A stretch of 64,000 nucleotides of DNA from Euleptes europaea (Eukaryota; Chordata; Lepidosauria; Squamata; Sphaerodactylidae). The stretch's first letter is position 1, and each line of letters starts with the position of its first letter. Below are positions 1 through 11,020 of this stretch, piece by piece. Made by a program: the position numbers and the translations under genes. A model generated the notes under the pieces. The model saw nothing but the letters and a program-made list of their open reading frames with translations, was not told the DNA's origin and ran no database searches. Location of the stretch: assembly GCF_029931775.1 (NCBI RefSeq), contig NC_079322.1, positions 79,731,326 through 79,795,325 of the forward strand, read 5' to 3'.

Positions 1-590
1 GATAAAGAGAACAATTCCTTTTTCCAATGAAAGATAAAAGTCTCTACAGGTTTTCTGTCTGGTTTGCTGGGTATAGTTCAAAGAAAATACCAAGACCACG
101 GTCACACAGCCTTGATAACCTACAAGAACTGATCTCATACTTAGTTAAGAACCAGTCACTTATCTAAATAGTAATCACATGATTATGGTACAAGAGATTT
201 CAAGAAAGATAAGATCGATAGTTTTCTATAAATATGCAAGACTGTGATGAGCAAATCAGATTTCTTTGGATGGGAGTCTCAGAAGAAGGTCAAGTGAGAT
301 TTCTGGGGGTGTAACGGGCTTTTTGATAATCCCTAAAAGTGGTGAGACAAAAGCTGAAACCTGATTTGCTCTTAAAACTGTCGCTTGCTATAATGTGATT
401 AAGCAGTGCTGGGAACTTTGAAAAGTTCCGCATGTCCCTTCACTGTAATTGTAGGGTTAAATTTTTCATGCATGTATTTCTTATTGTGTGGCACAATAAA
501 GAGAACAATTCCCTTTTCCAATGGAAGATAAAAGTCTTTACAGGTGTTCTGTCTGGTTTGCTGGTTATATTTCAAAGAACCAAACTCACC
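1..590. repeat. LTR-like or Penelope-terminal repeat block, family unresolved
   Basis: About 85 bases at the left edge recur at roughly 498-585, each following a polyadenylation-like AATAAA context in the second copy. The part from about 130 to 500 is clearly related to 43430-43860 elsewhere in the window. Both copies carry an inverted pair of about 14 bases (GCAAATCAGATTTC near 249 and GAAACCTGATTTGC near 358). Bases 88-125 match the Penelope-like terminus found at 10589-10629. This could be a pseudo-LTR of a Penelope-like element or an old LTR; the sequence does not decide. Confidence 0.5.
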
Positions 591-689
591 CCTTATTTGT
601 CTGTATTATCAGATTTAAAGGTTGATAATCATCCTTTAATAGTTAAATCCTGGCGGCAAAGCCTATTCAAACCGTTTAACACAGGCAGG

Positions 690-2118
690 ATATAAACACC
701 TATAGAGGTGTTAGGCAGGGTTGTCTTTTTGCCTACTATATAAATAATCTAGTTAACACATTGAATGCACCAGATTTGCAACCTCCTAAACTGGCAGACA
801 GGCATATTCATATACTGCTCTATGCCGATGATGCGGTAATTCTTTCAAGAACCCCAGTTGGTCTCAGGAGGGCGCTTATGAGAGTGGCAACGTTTTGCGA
901 GAAAGAACGCCTGACGATCAACTATGATAAAACAAAAGTCATGGCCTTTGGTAGACGTCCTAAATATAGGAGATGGAGCATTAATGGCCACAAGCTGGAA
1001 CAGGTCACCCAACATAAATATCTCGGAACAACAATCCAGGCATCTGGATCCAAGTTGGCCCATAATACTCATGTAGCCAATTGGGGGGAAAGGTCAGCCC
1101 ATTTGATAATCAATTTCCTCCGGACCAAAGGGGCACATTACATTCCAGCAGCACTCAAACTTTATCAGGCGAAAACCCTAGCACAAATGCTGTATGGAAC
1201 ACAACTCGACTCTTCACCCTCTTGTCTTACACCCTTGAACGTGTGCAGTCTAAGTTCCTTAGAGCTGCCCTGCAATTGCCAAGATGTGTTCCAAATGCTC
1301 TGATACGTTTAGAAACTGGCATGATGAAGGTGGAGGCAAGGATTGTCCTGTCCTCGATCTCTCTCTGGCTGAAAATTAACTTCAACCCTAATGGTCTTCT
1401 CCCACTGATCCTATGCGACTCCTTTAGATCCAGATGGGTGATAGCCGTAGATGTCAAATTAAACAACTTGGATTTTACACCCCCAGCTTTACTTCAGTTA
1501 GGGTGGGAACAAGCTAAGTTAATTATATCCCAAAGGATCAAAGACATCAAGAGACAAACAGATCTAGCAAGGGCGCCTCTATTCGCTGCACCCCTCCATA
1601 TTAAATACATCCTAGCACCAGCAGCCTATCTCCACTATTTAGAGATAAATAATTATAGAAGGGCCTTTACCGTGGCCAGATGTGCAGCCTTACCATTTGC
1701 TTTGCTTGAGGGGAAATATAAGAAGACACCCTGGTAAGAGAGATTCTGCCCCTGCAAATCAGGGGACTTAGAAACTGTTGAGCATACCCTCCTGAACTGC
1801 AATTTCTATACATTACCCCGTTCAAAGTTTATTGAGCCCCACTTACCGAGATTGAGACCTGACAGGGCAGGTGAAAGGTTTGAGATTCTCCTACAAGGGG
1901 GTAATCCTTCAACCACTCTTCAGGTTGCAAAATTTTGATAAGCAGCAATGAAAATTCATCGCCTTAGAACAGCGCAATTGACAGATGTGTCCCAGCTGTC
2001 ATTCTTTTTTAAAATGTTTTAAGACTCGGACTGTAATTCTTTGATTGTAAGAATCTATTAGTCCATGCTTTCCGTTTTATCATGTTTTGACTGGCTAAGT
2101 GCCGCAAATAAATTATCT
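690..2118 (+). mobile_element. Non-LTR retrotransposon (LINE) reverse transcriptase remnant
   Basis: The + strand encodes the 3' part of a LINE reverse transcriptase. A GVRQGC-like stretch near 705 is followed by LLYADDAVILS (catalytic YADD) near 815. Next come a thumb region with INYDKTKVMAFGRR and W.INGH..EQV...KYLGTTI, then a long C-terminal part. A cysteine/histidine cluster (CPCKSGDLETVEHTLLNC) lies near 1750-1800, as in the C-terminal regions of I/R1/Vingi-type LINEs. The frame changes between the pieces at about 1130 and a stop precedes the cysteine cluster, so the copy is dead. It runs into a tetranucleotide tail at 2118, the usual 3' end of such elements. The clade is not certain. 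Confidence 0.8.
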
Positions 2119-2123
2119 ATCTA

Positions 2124-2154
<31 letters not shown>

Positions 2155-2169
2155 GTCTATCTATCTATC
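2118..2169. repeat. (ATCT)n/(GTCT)n microsatellite, LINE tail
   Basis: Tetranucleotide repeats of ATCT and GTCT directly follow the LINE 3' end and most likely grew from its tail. Confidence 0.9.
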
Positions 2170-2174
2170 GGCAG

Positions 2175-2311
2175 GATAAATGCTGCTGCGGTCCGTCTTG
2201 TTTGTGGGCTTCCTAGAGGCACCTGGTCGGCCACTATGTGAACAGACTGCGGGACTTGATGGGCCTGGGTCTGATCCATCAGGGCCTTTCTTATGTTTTT
2301 ATGCTCTTAAA
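2175..2311 (+). repeat. Dispersed repeat fragment (LINE/SINE 3' tail type)
   Basis: The stretch with CTTGATGGGCCTGGGTCTGA and TTCTTATG near its end is repeated at 12455-12597 in the same orientation. It resembles a common sauropsid interspersed-repeat 3' end. Family not identified. Confidence 0.6.
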
Positions 2312-3352
2312 GCCCATTAACAATTCTTGAGTCTCAGTTCTTTAATTGGATGTGGGAGGGATGGAAGCCCCTGGTTCTGGTCCGGGAGCAGGGAGCACAC
2401 ACACAGAGAGAGAGAATGACAAGGCCAGGCAGACCACAGGAGGAAGTTGGGCCGCAGAAGGATCTGCCCCCCCACAAAGTTCCTGGCAAAACAAAATTGT
2501 GGCTCAAGTGCGGGTGGACTGGAACCCACATCCTCGGAGGGTCACTGCCCCTCGCTTGCAGGCATTTGGGGGTTTGCACACAAATGGCCAGGCCTGGAGC
2601 TCTTGCCTTTTGCGGACTTTTGACTCGGCTGTTGCAGAAAAGCCTCCGTGGTGGAGGTCCTTCTTCAAGCACTGGAAAAAGTGGGCTCTGGTCCTCTCAT
2701 CGTGTGCCACAATAATGCTCTTAGCCCATAAATGTGGTATATCACTTACTCCAGAGCTGAGCTGGTGAGCTTGAAGCTGAGGTGCAAGGAAGCTTCCCCG
2801 CCCCGCCCCCATTTTTTTTTGCCATCAAGTTGCAGCTGACTTCTGGTGACCCGGTGGGGTTTTCCAGGCAAGAGATGTTTGCCCTCGCCTGTCTCTGCTT
2901 CTCCCTGCCAGTTCTCTAAAAAACTGAACTGTTTTGCAAACTTAGCTGTTAGACACATTCTTTTAGCAAACCTTGGGCTCACCCGACAAAGACCTCTCCC
3001 TGGCCGCTGCTGGGGTCTCAGCAGGTACAGAAAAGAGACCCGATCAGTGACTGAGGGGGAGAAGACATGGGGGTGCTGGGGATGTGCCCCTTTCCTCTCA
3101 TCACCCGCATAGGTGCCAATGCACCGGCATGGGTAAGAGACCCTCCGCACATGAGTTTGGTGCACTGCATTTGGCCCTTCTGTCTCACTGGAGGCTTCCT
3201 TTCACAACTGGTGGCACAAGAACATTGCAGCCCTCTGTTGCCATGATCTACATGATCCTCCCAATCCCCAGATTTCCTTTTTTTGAAATACAGATGCCTC
3301 TAGCCTTTTCCCTTGTGGACCCATGAAGGCTTCCCCTTACATCTTGGATTAA
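2312..3352. other. Intergenic, nothing recognised
   Basis: Several overlapping open frames occur on both strands, but none has a domain, codon bias or splice structure I can support. No RNA gene seen. Confidence 0.5.
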
Positions 3353-3455
3353 TAGAAAAGGGCAAGAGTCCAGTAGCACCTTAAAGACTAACAAAAATAT
3401 ATACTGGGCTCTTGCCCTTTTCTACTACTGCAGACAGACTAACACGGCTATCCAC
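3353..3455. repeat. Short element with 16-bp perfect inverted repeat
   Basis: TAGAAAAGGGCAAGAG at 3353-3368 and its exact reverse complement at 3409-3424 flank 40 bases that include AGTCCAGTAGCACCTTAAAG. The block continues with GCAGACAGACTAACACGGCT. The inner sequence resembles terminal pieces of Penelope-like or related retroelements common in reptiles, from memory. Confidence 0.6.
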
Positions 3456-3474
3456 TGTGAATTATCTTGGATTA

Positions 3475-3733
3475 AGAAGAAGAAGAAGAGTTGGTTTTTA
3501 TATGCCGTCTTTCTCTGCCTTTTAAGGAGTCTCAGACTGGCTTACAATCTCCTTCCTTTCCTCTCCCCACAACAGGCATCTTGTGAGACAGGAGGAGCTG
3601 AGAGAGTTCAGAGAGAACTGTGACTGGCCCAAGGTCACCCAGCTGGCTTCATGTGGAGGAAAGGGGAAACCCAACCCAGTTCACCACATTAGAGTCCGCC
3701 GCTCTTAACCACTGCGCCACGCTGGCCCATGAT
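3475..3733 (-). repeat. tRNA-derived SINE (family B), reverse orientation
   Basis: Read on the - strand it starts GGCCAGCGTGGCGCAGTGG with A-box-like sequence. It continues through ACCCAGCTGGGTGACCTTGG-type sequence and ends with ATATAAAAACCAACTCTTCTT and a TTC tail. Related copies lie at 7675-7970, 16622-16698 (fragment) and 59815-60150. Confidence 0.8.
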
Positions 3734-5423
3734 GTTCGGGAGTCCAGGAAGGTCCACTCTTGGTGGTGGGGGGGAATAGGATGCCTGTCTCCCAGCCCCC
3801 CACTCCCACCGCTTAATGCAGGTTGTTCCCATGCCCTGCACTCACTCCTGAAGGCATACCCGCCCCCGCACCAAGACACTCGATGGCACAGATACATGTG
3901 CTTTTTGTCGTTCCCACCCACTGTAAACACGCCCCCCCTGCACAAATTTCCAGGATCTTGAGGAATCTTCCTGAATGCCTTCCCCAAAACGTGTTCCTCT
4001 ATGCCAGTCTGGGCTATCCATAGGTGCTCTCAGTGTCTAGCTGCAGCAGCTCTGGATGTAACCACATCTGGATACAACCCTAAGGCTGAGCAGGGACAAT
4101 TGGAGCCCCTCCCCCCATGGCCAGCAGACCCCTCTGCCCTCAGGGGGGCTCATGCAGGGGCTACTCACTGGTCTGGCTGCCTCCCGGGTGCGTCGCCTCG
4201 GCCTGGGTCCCTCCAGCACTGAGGGCTTCTCCTGCAGGCAGCCCTTCTCATACCTGAGCAGGGAGGGAGGCGGTTGGCTGCATGGAGGCGATTGGCTGCA
4301 GCCAGGCAGGAGGTGGGGCTGAGAGGCAAGTGCCTGGCACAGACCTGGGCTGGGGGGGCACCTGGCAGGGAGACAAGAGCTGGACAGAACCAGAGCGACA
4401 GCCATAGCCCTGCTGGGCCTGACCGCAGTTCCAAGACAAGTCAGACAAATTCAGCTTGGAGAGCCAAGACCGAGGGGGGCGGGGGGAGAGGAAGCTCGGA
4501 GATGCTCCAAGGCCTGACGGGGGCATCACCAAGAGGACAGTTGTGGCCTGGATCCGCCAAGGACAGAGCAAGAAGCCAAGGGTTCCGATGGCAGAAAGGG
4601 AAAAACATGCTGGTTTGGGACGGGAGGCTCCCTTTTCCATTCAGCCCTGGAAGAGTTTGTGCCAGGAAGAGACGGAATTGGGCGACGCTCTGAGAGCCAA
4701 CCGTGGGACGGAGTCTTGGGAGTCCTGTCCTTCAGAGGGAGCCACTGTGGCTCCATGGACAAACCCCTGCTTTGCCTAGGGAAGCCCCCCCCCCCATTCA
4801 TTTCCTGCCCACTCCAACGAAAAGGGTCAGGAAGGACGGGCCTCCTTTGCCAGAGACCCCGGAGAGCTGCTGCCCATCAGAGCAGGGCATTGATGGGCCA
4901 GCAGCCCCAGTCAGGGGGAGGCCATGTCCTGCACTCATGCCACGCATTCATGGAGGGCAGGGGATCGCTCTGGCACGCAGAAGGACCCTCACTGGTTCCG
5001 CCCCCCCCCCCGGCTTCCCCATCTTGGGGGCTTCCTGTTTGCGAGCTTCTGGTGCCACTCAGAGTGGGGGGAGGGATGACAGTGATGGGGGCAAGGCCCC
5101 TCCCCCACCCCTGGAAGCACTGCACCCTGGGCCTGCTAATTCATGCTGGTACAGGTTGTTCCCATCTCGCACTGAGAACACTCAGGTGAGTTCCCCCGCC
5201 CCTCCAGCCACCTGCCCCCATTTTATGGCCCGGCCAAGAGCAAACTCCAAGACTGCTCCGGCTGGGCTGGGGCTGGGCTCTGATAACGGGCTCTGGGGCT
5301 GGGAAGGAGGGAGGGAGGGGAAGGACTGTCAGAGCGGGAGATGCTCCCTGCACAGAGGGGTCAGGCTCCTGTGAATGACCTGCCAAGCCCCCCCAAAAAG
5401 AGCAGCCATGCTCACTGTCTGGG
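3734..5423. other. Intergenic, GC-rich, no supported gene
   Basis: Long frames here are GC-rich chance frames overlapping in several phases. I found no domain, no consistent splice sites and no repeat I can name. Confidence 0.45.
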
Positions 5424-5572
5424 GTTGCCAACTTCGAGATTAGACATACATGGAGATTTGAGGGTGGAGCCTCGGAGAGTAGAGGGATTTGGGGAGAGGA
5501 GGGGCCTCGGTAGGGGGTTAATGCCCTGTAGTCCACCTTCCAAAGCAGCTGTTTTCTCCTGGAGAAGTGGAA
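5424..5572 (-). repeat. MITE-like repeat (GTTGCCAACCT family)
   Basis: Starts GGGTTGCCAACTT and ends with CTGTTTTCTCCTGGAGAA, the reverse orientation of the copy at 41096-41318. The full-length family has inverted ends (GTTGCCAACCTCCAGG and a GAGTTGGCAAC-like end), which suggests a non-autonomous DNA transposon. Confidence 0.6.
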
Positions 5573-5669
5573 TAAATGTTTTAAACAAATACATAACAAA
5601 CAAATAAGTGATTTAAACATAATAAATGTTTATGAACTATGGCTAACAATAAAATGAGGTTGAGAACTC

Positions 5670-6100
5670 ACAATGTTGTTAAACATTAATGATAAAATCT
5701 TCCCTGTCATTCCTGCAGGCGAGGGCTGTGGTGTGACGGGGGCTATTTCAGGCTTCAGGGGGTTTCATACAATGACAACAGCTGACAAGACAGTATCAGA
5801 AAAATTATTGATAGCGATTTCTGTCAGGGATGCAGAAAACTCCAACAGTTTGCACTTGGCAGATGCAGAAAAAGTCTTTGATTAGGTTAATTTGTTTGTA
5901 GGCACTGATTGATGGAGAGCTAACGTCGACATCTTTAGAATGCCTGAATCTGCTTTCTGACACACACACACACACACACCCTTCTGCTAGAATTGTTGTT
6001 AATGGGTGTGTGTCAACCCAACTTTCCCAGGGAGTAAGATTCTGGCTCTTTGATTTATATATTGAGGTTTTCGCTGTGGTGACCCGGATGGCGCCCTGTC
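5670..6100 (+). mobile_element. L1-type LINE reverse transcriptase fragment
   Basis: Two short pieces fit L1 ORF2. LADAEKVFD near 5858 corresponds to the DAEKAFD motif. QGVRFWLFDLYIEVFAV near 6024 corresponds to the region after RQGCPLSPLLF in the palm domain. The piece is interrupted by stops and a (CA)n run at 5960-5979, so it is a dead fragment. Confidence 0.65.
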
Positions 6101-6494
6101 CTGAAGGCGGGCATCTTGGAGACCGCGTCAGCAACGCTCAGCCAGAGGCGATCGTTTTCACATCAAGCTGCCCTACCTCTTCTCTGGTCTTATGGGTTTG
6201 CTAAGCTGATAGTCAAGATAAACCTGACTTCATGGGCACAAACCCGGACTATCAGACCGGCCTGGAGCGAGGTCACATGACCACATCTGTGTGGAAGGAG
6301 GGGGACATTCATCTCCCCAGAATCTCTCTGGCCAGCAATGACTCTAGATGGACATTCAGAAAGCCAGAAGGACATTGGAGAAGTGGTCCAAGGGGAATTT
6401 GTTCCTGGAAGGGGGAGATTCACACAGGAACACACACAAATTGGGGCATGGAGTTCCACAATTTAACTATGTGTTGTTTGAAGAAATACTTCAT
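6100..6494. other. Intergenic with a small repeat remnant at its end
   Basis: Nothing gene-like. The last 55 bases (GGAGTTCCACAATTTAACTA through the AAATACTTC motif) look like the same degraded interspersed repeat seen near 14310-14370. Confidence 0.4.
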
Positions 6495-6497
6495 TTG

Positions 6498-6706
6498 AAC
6501 CCATGAAACTGCCTTATACTGAACCAGACCCTTGGTCCATCAAAGTCAGTATTGTCTACTCAGACCGGCAGCGGCTCTCCAGGGTCTCAGGCAGGGTCTT
6601 CCACGTCACCTTCTTGCCTAGTCCCTTTAATGGGAGATTGAACCTGGTTGAACCTGGGACCTTCTGCATGCCAAGCAGATGCTCTGCCACTGAGCCACAG
6701 CCCTCC
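6498..6706 (-). repeat. tRNA-derived SINE (family A), reverse orientation
   Basis: On the - strand it begins with TGTGGCTCAGTGGCAGAGCA (A box), then CATGCAGAAGGTCCCAGG and a B box region. It ends with CAGTATAAGGCAGTTTCATG. This is a Pol III type head on a body of about 200 bases; many copies are present in this window. Confidence 0.85.
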
Positions 6707-7044
6707 TGAAAAATTAAATTGTGCATAGTTTGCAGAATGCCAGGAGAGGGGGAGCCTCTAGGCTCAAGGAGGGGGGAGATAGAAGGTTAGTGGGACAGCG
6801 GCCGAAACAGCAGCTTCGGCCCTCCGTGTGGGACAGCCTCGCAGGGCAGTTATAATTTAAGTAACAAGAAGTGCCCACAAACCCGGTCTGAAAAAAATAA
6901 TGGGGGAGGGGCCATCGGTTGCCCCCACACACACACATGACCTGTATTGTCTGCAAAAACCTGAGTGAAGAAGCAGCGGCCATTTCAGATTCTTGTAGAA
7001 GCAACCGGCCACCCTCTCTCCTGTGCACCTGGGTCCCAAGCGTC

Positions 7045-7265
7045 ACATGAACATACGAAGCTGCCTTCTACTGAATCAGACCCCTGGTCCACCAAAGTCA
7101 GGATTGTCTACTCAGGCCGGCAGCAGCTCTCCGGGGTCTCAGGCAGAGGTCTTTCCCATCACCTACCTGCCTGGTCCCTTTTAACTGGAGATGCCGCTGG
7201 GGATTGAACCTGGGACCTTCTGCATGCCAAGCGGATGCTCTACCACTGAGCCACGACCCTTCCCC
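7045..7265 (-). repeat. tRNA-derived SINE (family A), reverse orientation
   Basis: Same family as 6498-6706, with A box (TGGCTCAGTGGTAGAGCATC) and B box (GGTTCAATCCC) on the - strand and the GAAGCTGCCTTCTACTGAAT complement at the 3' end. Confidence 0.85.
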
Positions 7266-7674
7266 AAACACTATTCTATTCCATGTTCAGTACACTGTTG
7301 TAGCACTTCTGTTTTTAACCCTCGCTGATTTGCAGAACTGAAGATGGTCAATTTGAGCCAGGGCTTGAGGTTGCCCCTTCCAACACTAGCCTCTGAGGGA
7401 AACAAGGTGCCTCTGGGTTTGTACAGAGTGCCTTCCCCTAAGCAGAGAGGATCTATTTGCTTCCTTTCTAGCCTGTCTTGAGGATGGCTTTCGGCCACCT
7501 CTCCTGATACACTCACCTGAGCAAAGCCTTCCGAAGACGCCACCCTGCAAATGGGCAATATCAGTGGTGATCCACCGCACCTGGGCATCTTCCCTTGTAG
7601 CTCCCACCTTGGGGAATGGCCTGCTGGAGGAGATCAGGGAGGCTGCCACGCTATGTTATAGCTTTGCAGAATGC
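7266..7674. other. Intergenic, nothing recognised
   Basis: Two short open frames on the - strand share no feature with known families that I can see. Confidence 0.4.
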
Positions 7675-7970
7675 GTACAAGAAGAGTTGGTTTTTATATG
7701 CTAACTTTCTCTGCCACTTAAGGGCGACTCAAACCAGCTGACAATCACCTTCCCCTCCTCGCAACAGACACCCTGTGAGGTAGGTGGGGCTGAGAAAGTG
7801 TGACTGGCCCAAGATCACCCAGCTGGCTTTGTGTGGAGGAGTGGGGAAATAAATCCAGTTCACCAGATTAGCCTCCACCGCTCATGGGGAGGAGTTGGGA
7901 ATCAAACCCAGTTCTCCAGATCAGACTCCACTGCTCCAAACCACTGCTCTTAACCACTACAAGAGAACCG
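7675..7970 (-). repeat. tRNA-derived SINE (family B), reverse orientation
   Basis: Same family as 3475-3733: AGAAGAGTTGGTTTTTATAT at the left edge, ACCCAGCTGGCTTTGTGTGG inside, and the tRNA-like head near 7945-7970 on the - strand. Confidence 0.85.
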
Positions 7971-9116
7971 TTCAGGAGGGCAGCTGTATACAGGGACATA
8001 GTGATAATGTCTGCCACAATTTGAGGCAGCTTTCATGGATTGTTTATTGTATGTTTATACTCTTTGCATAGCAGTGCTCTTTTAAATTTGTGTAATGCGC
8101 CTTAAGTCTTAGCAAGAACAGGAGATGACCAATAAAGTCGATAAAGAATGCAAAAGGCTCAAAAGAAAAGCCAAAGGCCAACAAACACCCTGTGGCTCTT
8201 CTGGCACCGAGCATGGAAATCAAGCAGGATCAAACATCGTCAGTTTTATCCACGGATTGCTCAGCAAGGGTGTCAGCGTGAGCTCCAAACACGGGTGAGG
8301 AGGACCAGGGGATTAAAAGCTCCGGCCCTCTCAAAACAGCCTCTCTGGAAGCGCTGAGTGGATGCACATGTGACAAAGAGGATTTGGGCACGGCCGTCAG
8401 CACCTCCCCCCCCCCCCCCGCCCAGGCACAGCAAGAGCTCCCTCTGCTTCAGCAGGAATCTTCCAAACCCAGATCCTTAGCGAAGCCAGGGGAGGCCGGG
8501 ATTACTGAGGTGGAAAGAGGACACTTTGGACTCGCAAGTGCGTCAACAGCCAGATGAGTCCGCCCTCCTGCCAGAGAGGATCAGGGCAATGTACAAGCAT
8601 GCAGCGTGTGTGTGTGTGTGTGTGTGGGGGACAACGCACCCCTTGCAGGTGAGGGCCCCGGCTTCCAAGGAAAACTGCAGATGTGGCACCCTGCCTCTCG
8701 CAAAGCCCGCCCTGCAGCTGCTCTGCCGCCTGACCCCCACCAGGAGAGCAGCAAGGCCTTCTGTCCCGCCTCAAAGCAGTTTCCAGGAAAGAAAGTCTGC
8801 AGGAGGAAGGGCCCCCATCCTTCTTGAGTGACCCAGGCCTTTGCGGGGGGAGGGGAGTCTGCTATGCCCAGGACTTTGATCTTCTGTGGCTGAGGAGCCA
8901 CACCTGGGCATCCTGCCAGGAGAAAAAAGACACCCCCCCCCAAGGGGACTGGCCCTGAGGGGAAGAGCCCGTGCGAAGGTCACTGGCAGCACAGAACAAA
9001 GCCAAGGAAGAGGCAAAGTCTCCGATAAAGAGAAGAGCTGTGCTCTGCCTGCCCCACCCCCAGCCCTTGGCACAGCTGCAGCAGGGGAGGGGGTGTGTGC
9101 TCCTGCACTGCCAGAT
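7971..9116. other. Intergenic with a (GT)n tract
   Basis: About 22 bases of GT repeats lie at 8606-8627. An AATAAAG-ending A+T-rich piece near 8130-8150 could be the tail of an old retroposon. No gene supported. Confidence 0.45.
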
Positions 9117-9545
9117 TGTCAGCGAGGGCACCCAGTCGGGCCCCAGATAAGCAAGCTCCGTGTTCTTCCCCCACCCCCCTTCCCGGTCTCGTGGGAAAGT
9201 CTCTTCAGTTTGGGAGGAAGGTGTGAAGGCTGGAGGCACTAATACTTCCACTTCAAAGCAAGCCTTCCTATTGTAAATCTGCTATCTGTTCTCAAGGTGT
9301 CAATTCTGCCAGAACCCTGGCATCTCTAGAAGCTTGAAAGAACCCAGATGTTTTGCATTTCAAAGCCATTACGGGTAATCAATTCTAGTGTGTGTCCCCT
9401 ATAGAGATGACCTGTATTTCCCCCATCTGTATTCTGACCTTACGTTTGTATGGACCTACTGAACTCGTTTTGCTTTCTTAATAAAACTTTAACTTGCTGC
9501 ACCATCTGGAGTGAAGTTTACTATTACTGATATGCAAGTCTGACA
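9117..9545 (+). mobile_element. Solo LTR of an endogenous retrovirus-like element
   Basis: The 429-base block begins TGTCAG and ends CTGACA, a 6-base inverted pair with the expected TG...CA ends. It is flanked by a 5-base direct repeat, CAGAT, at 9112-9116 and 9546-9550. An AATAAA lies near 9478, followed by about 60 bases to the end, as in an R-U5 layout. No internal retroviral region adjoins it, so it is a solo LTR fossil. The 5-base duplication fits several retroviral and Gypsy lineages. Confidence 0.7.
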
Positions 9546-9550
9546 CAGAT

Positions 9551-10427
9551 GTGGCCCTCTCAAAGGCAAGGGAAATCTCTGGCAGCCCCCCATCCCCCGC
9601 CCCCCTACGAAGGAGCCTCTGGCACAGACCTGGGGGGCTCTGTTTAGCCCGGGAACAGGGGCCAAGGGAGAGAGGGCTGCCCCAGATGACCCACCCTGGT
9701 GGAGAAGGGATTTGAACCCAGAGCAGCCCTGAGACACATTCCCAGGGAAACACCCCAGACAAACACTGATGTGGACAAGGACTGGAAGGCTGCTGCCTGC
9801 AGCAAGGTCTCGGGCGGGGCACACCCCTCGGGCCAAGGCAGGACATGGCCGGAGGGCCCTGCTCCTAGGTGCCCTTCTCAGCCCATGCACACGCACAGAG
9901 GGCACTCATGCCTGGGGGGAGGGGGTGCGAAGAGGAAACCTGCTCAGGAGGCGGCTTCTGTTTGGCCTCTTCCCCCAGGGGATGGGGGGGAGGAATGTCG
10001 CTTTTGTCCTGTAAGCAGGGGGATGCCTGGAGGGGGAAGGAGCAGTGGGTGCAAAAAGGAGGTTCCACCCCTCATTGAGTGTGGGGCTGCCTGGGCCAGG
10101 CCTTGTCCTGGGGGGTGGAGCTTTTCCAGCCTCATTCACACTGTGGTTGGACTTGCTACTAAGGGACCAGGAAGAGTCAGGAGGGGAGTGCTGTGACCCA
10201 CGGCCGTCTGTCCTGTGGAGGTTGGGGGTGCACCTCTGCCCCACAGAGGGGGGGGCTGCTAGGGGTGCCCCTTCAGTGCGCCCAGGTGCCAGAGCCCAGC
10301 CTTTCTGCCATGGGGGTGCTGCTACGCTCTCCCCTTGCCTCCCTAAGGCATGCTGGGGCTGGGGCATGTAGGTCCCACCCACCCCCCTGCCTCAGCAAAA
10401 CTGGCCGGGTTCCCTGGCACAAAGGGG
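9551..10427. other. Intergenic, GC-rich, no supported gene
   Basis: Overlapping open frames on both strands without domains. Nothing else seen. Confidence 0.4.
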
Positions 10428-10497
10428 AGGGGCAGTGTGGCTGGGTGGTGGAGCCTCTGTTCAGCATGCAGAAGGTCCCCGGTTCAGTAGTAGCAGT
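10428..10497 (+). repeat. tRNA-derived SINE (family A) fragment
   Basis: GTGGCTGGGTGGTGGAGCCT through CATGCAGAAGGTCCCCGGTT is the tRNA-like head of the SINE family. It is cut off close to the Penelope-like insertion at 10510. Confidence 0.6.
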
Positions 10498-10509
10498 TGT
10501 CTGTACTGA

Positions 10510-10633
10510 ATATTGTCGAAGGCTTTCACAGTCAGAGTTCATTGATTCTTGTAGGTTATCCGGGCTGTGTAACCGTGGTCTTGGAATTTTCCAAGACCAC
10601 GGTTACACAGCCCGGATAACCTACAAGAACCAA
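10510..10633. mobile_element. Penelope-like element terminus as a 41-bp perfect palindrome
   Basis: Two perfectly complementary 41-base arms (10546-10586 and 10589-10629) are separated by TT. The left part, with TTGTCGAAGGCTTTCACAG and GGTTATCCGGGCTGTGTAAC, resembles the terminal sequence of Penelope-like elements abundant in lizards. The unit is flanked by a 12-base direct repeat, TGTCTGTACTGA, at 10498-10509 and 10634-10645, which I read as the target-site duplication. The inverted double end fits the inverted terminal pieces that Penelope-like retroposition is known to leave. Confidence 0.75.
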
Positions 10634-10682
10634 TGTCTGTACTGAGTTTCTAACCTTAGGTAGAGGTGCAGAGGTGTGCAAT

Positions 10683-10800
10683 TGGGTTGCTCAACCTCTA
10701 GCAGGTGGCTGGAGATCTCCTGGGATTACAACTGATCTCCAGGCGACAGAGATCAGTTCCCCTGGAGGAAATGGCCGCTTTGGAAATTGGACTCTGTGGC
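10683..10800 (+). repeat. MITE-like repeat (GTTGCCAACCT family), partial
   Basis: GGTTGCTCAACCTCTAGCAG, CTGGAGATCTCCTGGGATTA and AACTGATCTCCAGGCGACAG match the left half of the 41096-41318 copy. It runs straight into a SINE. Confidence 0.65.
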
Positions 10801-10804
10801 ATCG

Positions 10805-11020
10805 GGGAGAGCTGTGGCTCAGTGGCAGAGCGCCTGCTTGGCATGCAGAAGGTCCCCGGTTCAATCCCCAGGGGCATCTCCAGTTAAAGGGACCAGGCAA
10901 GGAGGTGATGTGAGAGACCCTTTTCTGCCTGAGGCCCTGGAGAGCCGCTGCCGGTCTGAGTGGACAAGACTTGACTTGGATGGACCGAGGAGGGTCTGAT
11001 TCAGTCGAAGGGGCAGCTTC
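10805..11020 (+). repeat. tRNA-derived SINE (family A), forward
   Basis: A box TGGCTCAGTGGCAGAGC, then GGCATGCAGAAGGTCCCCGG and B box GGTTCAATCCC. The body includes CCTGGAGAGCCGCTGCCGGT and the end includes GGGTCTGATTCAGT. Confidence 0.85.

Noticed and set aside
249-372. Hammerhead ribozyme in the repeat block (GATGA ... GAAA)
   Set aside because: The inverted stem lies in the wrong order relative to the GATGA and GAAA cores and the spacing is about 100 bases; a covariance search would be needed before claiming it.
761-1737. Two long frames at the left as host genes
   Set aside because: They carry LINE reverse-transcriptase motifs (YADD, KYLG) and run into a retroposon tail.
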